A stretch of DNA of 7,903 nt from CAIVSN01 sp031539165 (GTDB taxonomy: Bacteria > Patescibacteriota > Gracilibacteria > BD1-5 > UBA2023), in NCBI GenBank assembly GCA_031539165.1, contig JAVKLK010000012.1, positions 1 through 7,903 on the forward strand. Reading direction: 5' to 3'. Numbering within the stretch: the stretch's first letter is position 1; each line of letters opens with the position of its first letter. Positions 6,501 to 7,903 of the stretch are shown in pieces. A program made the position numbers and the translations under genes. The notes under the pieces are model-generated. The model saw only the letters and a program-made list of their open reading frames with translations, was not told where the DNA came from and did no database searches.

Positions 6501-7055
6501 ATGAAAATAACTTCCCATTTCGTTTGAATAAAACTTAAGAGCGAATTGCTCGTGGATTTGTATGTTGCCCTTCAAAAAGAACTAGGAGCTTACCAGACAG
6601 CACTAGAGTTTCAGAATATTCTTTCAGTACACATTACTCTCTATTACTTATCCGATAAGATTTGAGATATGCGTATAAAAGAGATACGCTGAGCTTTGAA
6701 CAATTTTGAATTTCCAATCATTGAAGCGAAGAATTTTGCCTATTTTTGAGACCAGTCTTCCTCATATCTTTGCTATATATCTTTAGCTGAATTTAGCAAA
6801 CTAAAGGATATGAATAAGACTCTAAAAACACGCTTTCCCGAATATGCACTTATTCAAGATAATACTCACCCCTTCACTCCTCATATTACTCTTTTCAAAG
6901 TGCGAGATATGGATGCATTCGTAGAGAAAAGAGAACGATTAGAGGAGATATTGAGAGATTATCTCGCATGAATGAAGGACTCCAATTTATTTAGCTCATT
7001 TGAAATTTTCAAAGTAAATTCTGAATTTAAGCCAGAAATTCAGATTAAGATTTAG
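6501..7055 (+). CDS. 2H phosphoesterase of the 2'-5' RNA ligase (ThpR/LigT) family
   Basis: Predicted protein of 184 residues, the usual family length. Two HxT motifs define the 2H fold: SVHITLYYL with His44 and FTPHITLFKV with His128, spaced as expected for the two lobes of the active site. The N-terminus MKITSHFVGIKL matches the first strand of such proteins. Family members act on 2',3'-cyclic phosphates or 2'-5' bonds in RNA or nucleotides; the substrate here cannot be told. Five TGA codons are read as Gly (6525, 6663, 6690, 6747, 6969). The ATG at 6501 is chosen because an upstream ATG (6487) is out of frame and closes after a few codons. No Shine-Dalgarno is visible. The coding sequence looks more AT-rich than the methyltransferase and patatin genes. 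Confidence 0.82.
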
Positions 7056-7086
7056 TGTATTGTGGCAGACAAAGATATCGTCTCTA

Positions 7087-7707
7087 CTATCACTGATTCT
7101 CCTCCATATCCGCCTTTCAATATCCTCGAATTATCACAGGATTTGCATGGAGAGTTTTGGTAAAATCAGAATACGTACTATCTTCATACGTCTTTAACTC
7201 CACTTCTGGAGATATTCCTACTATTGCATTCAAGCCAAACGATCGGTCTTCCTGCCCAATTTTTGCAAAGAAGAGGGACTCTTTGAGAGCCCTTGTGTAT
7301 GCTTGGAGCGTGGGTATCTGAAATATGCCCAAGGGTTCCCTCATATTGAGTGCATCCTCGCATTTCCAGAAATAGTCAGCGTAGATAAAGTTCCGTTCAT
7401 AGTGAAGAGAGAGATAAATATCATAGGCATCTCATTTTGTACGAAATATTTTTCGTAGCATTTCTCGAGTCGCATTTGCGGCAATTGTAGCAGTGACGAG
7501 CTCACGGGCATTCTGGGTCGGATAGAGGTGATACAGGTGATAGGAATCGTTGATTTTGGACGAAACTTTTGCAAGGGGGAGAGCGGGTACTTCTCTCGTG
7601 TTTAAAAATTTCTGCTCTTCGTATCGCCATCCTTCTGAGTCAGAAATAACCATACTCATGCGTGAAAACACATCACAGAAGCTCGTTACTTCGGGTATCT
7701 TTGGCAC
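7087..7707 (-). CDS. Unrecognised protein, start uncertain (possibly 5'-truncated)
   Basis: With a GTG start at 7707 this encodes 206 residues; I do not recognise the family. It is soluble-looking, rich in Tyr and charged residues (for example SYHLYHLYPTQNARELVTAT, YIFNREYHLS reversed out as YLSLHYERNF, and KTYEDSTYSDFTKTLHANPV). No signal peptide or membrane segment is evident. Three TGA codons are read as Gly (7434-7432, 7119-7117, 7092-7090), and it ends at TAG 7089-7087, tail to tail with the phosphoesterase gene 31 bases away. The frame stays open for 33 more codons upstream (to 7806, after TAA 7809-7807), with coding-like acidic sequence (DFDSWAGEEFLKEFED) but no ATG, GTG or TTG. The true start may therefore be non-standard, or the 5' end may be lost or frameshifted. 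ATG codons at 7659 and 7653 would give shorter forms. Confidence 0.6.
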
Positions 7708-7809
7708 GTCTTCAAATTCTTTGAGGAACTCTTCGCCAGCCCAGCTATCAAAGTCTTCCCTGCGATCTACTTCTCTTTCTTCAATTTCACGAAGAAATCG
7801 GCGTTTTTA

Positions 7810-7903
7810 TTAGTGAGAAAAGGAGGGGATTTTTGTGTTTATTAGTTGTACAAAAGCATTAATGAAATCTTTAATTTGTAGGTGGAATGAACGTATACAT
7901 TAA
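7810..7903. other. Right-end stretch with an isolated Shine-Dalgarno-like sequence
   Basis: No recognisable gene. On the plus strand AAGGAGG (7820-7826) lies 8 bases before a GTG (7835-7837) that opens a 22-codon frame ending at TAA 7901-7903. This is noteworthy only because most genes here lack such a sequence. The frame is too short to judge. Confidence 0.25.

Noticed and set aside
7056..7086. Bidirectional terminator between the convergent genes
   Set aside because: The only inverted repeat is AGAC/GTCT with four pairs and no T run, which is too weak to call.

Overview
The window reads as genomic DNA from a bacterium that uses genetic code 25, in which UGA encodes glycine. Only TAA and TAG act as stops. 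That code is known from the candidate phyla Gracilibacteria (BD1-5) and Absconditabacteria (SR1), so the source is most likely one of these; the window alone cannot separate them. The evidence is direct: with the standard code most genes break into fragments, while reading TGA as Gly joins them into full-length proteins of recognisable families. The TGA codons fall on invariant glycines, such as the motif I FAGxGG of a DNA methyltransferase and the oxyanion-hole GGG and DGG of a patatin. I count 31 in-frame TGA codons across eight genes. Every gene whose end is visible stops at TAA or TAG.

Layout. On the minus strand at the left are the first codons of a cut-off gene (1-41) and a complete PEGA-domain membrane protein (51-1049). 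Divergent to it on the plus strand is a compact DNA polymerase III delta-prime-like protein (1090-1770). A tRNA-Lys(CUU) gene with its own promoter and terminator follows (1805-2004). The last 21 bp of that tRNA gene region are repeated exactly at 2168-2188, the pattern expected of a tRNA-associated attachment site.

Downstream is an accessory block: a two-gene restriction-modification system of the EcoRII/Dcm kind (2427-4950), then a type II toxin-antitoxin pair (5034-5617). The methyltransferase carries an N-terminal helix-turn-helix, and its promoter overlaps an inverted repeat, which suggests autoregulation. Next are a patatin-like phospholipase (5688-6482) and a 2H phosphoesterase of the 2'-5' RNA ligase family (6501-7055), probably co-transcribed. 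An unrecognised minus-strand gene (7087-7707) closes the window, facing the phosphoesterase tail to tail.

How they fit together: the tRNA repeat, restriction-modification pair and toxin-antitoxin pair look like a small defence/addiction island beside a tRNA gene. Because all of it is written in code 25, the methylase, nuclease and toxin would be truncated in a standard-code host. The antitoxin would be almost intact.
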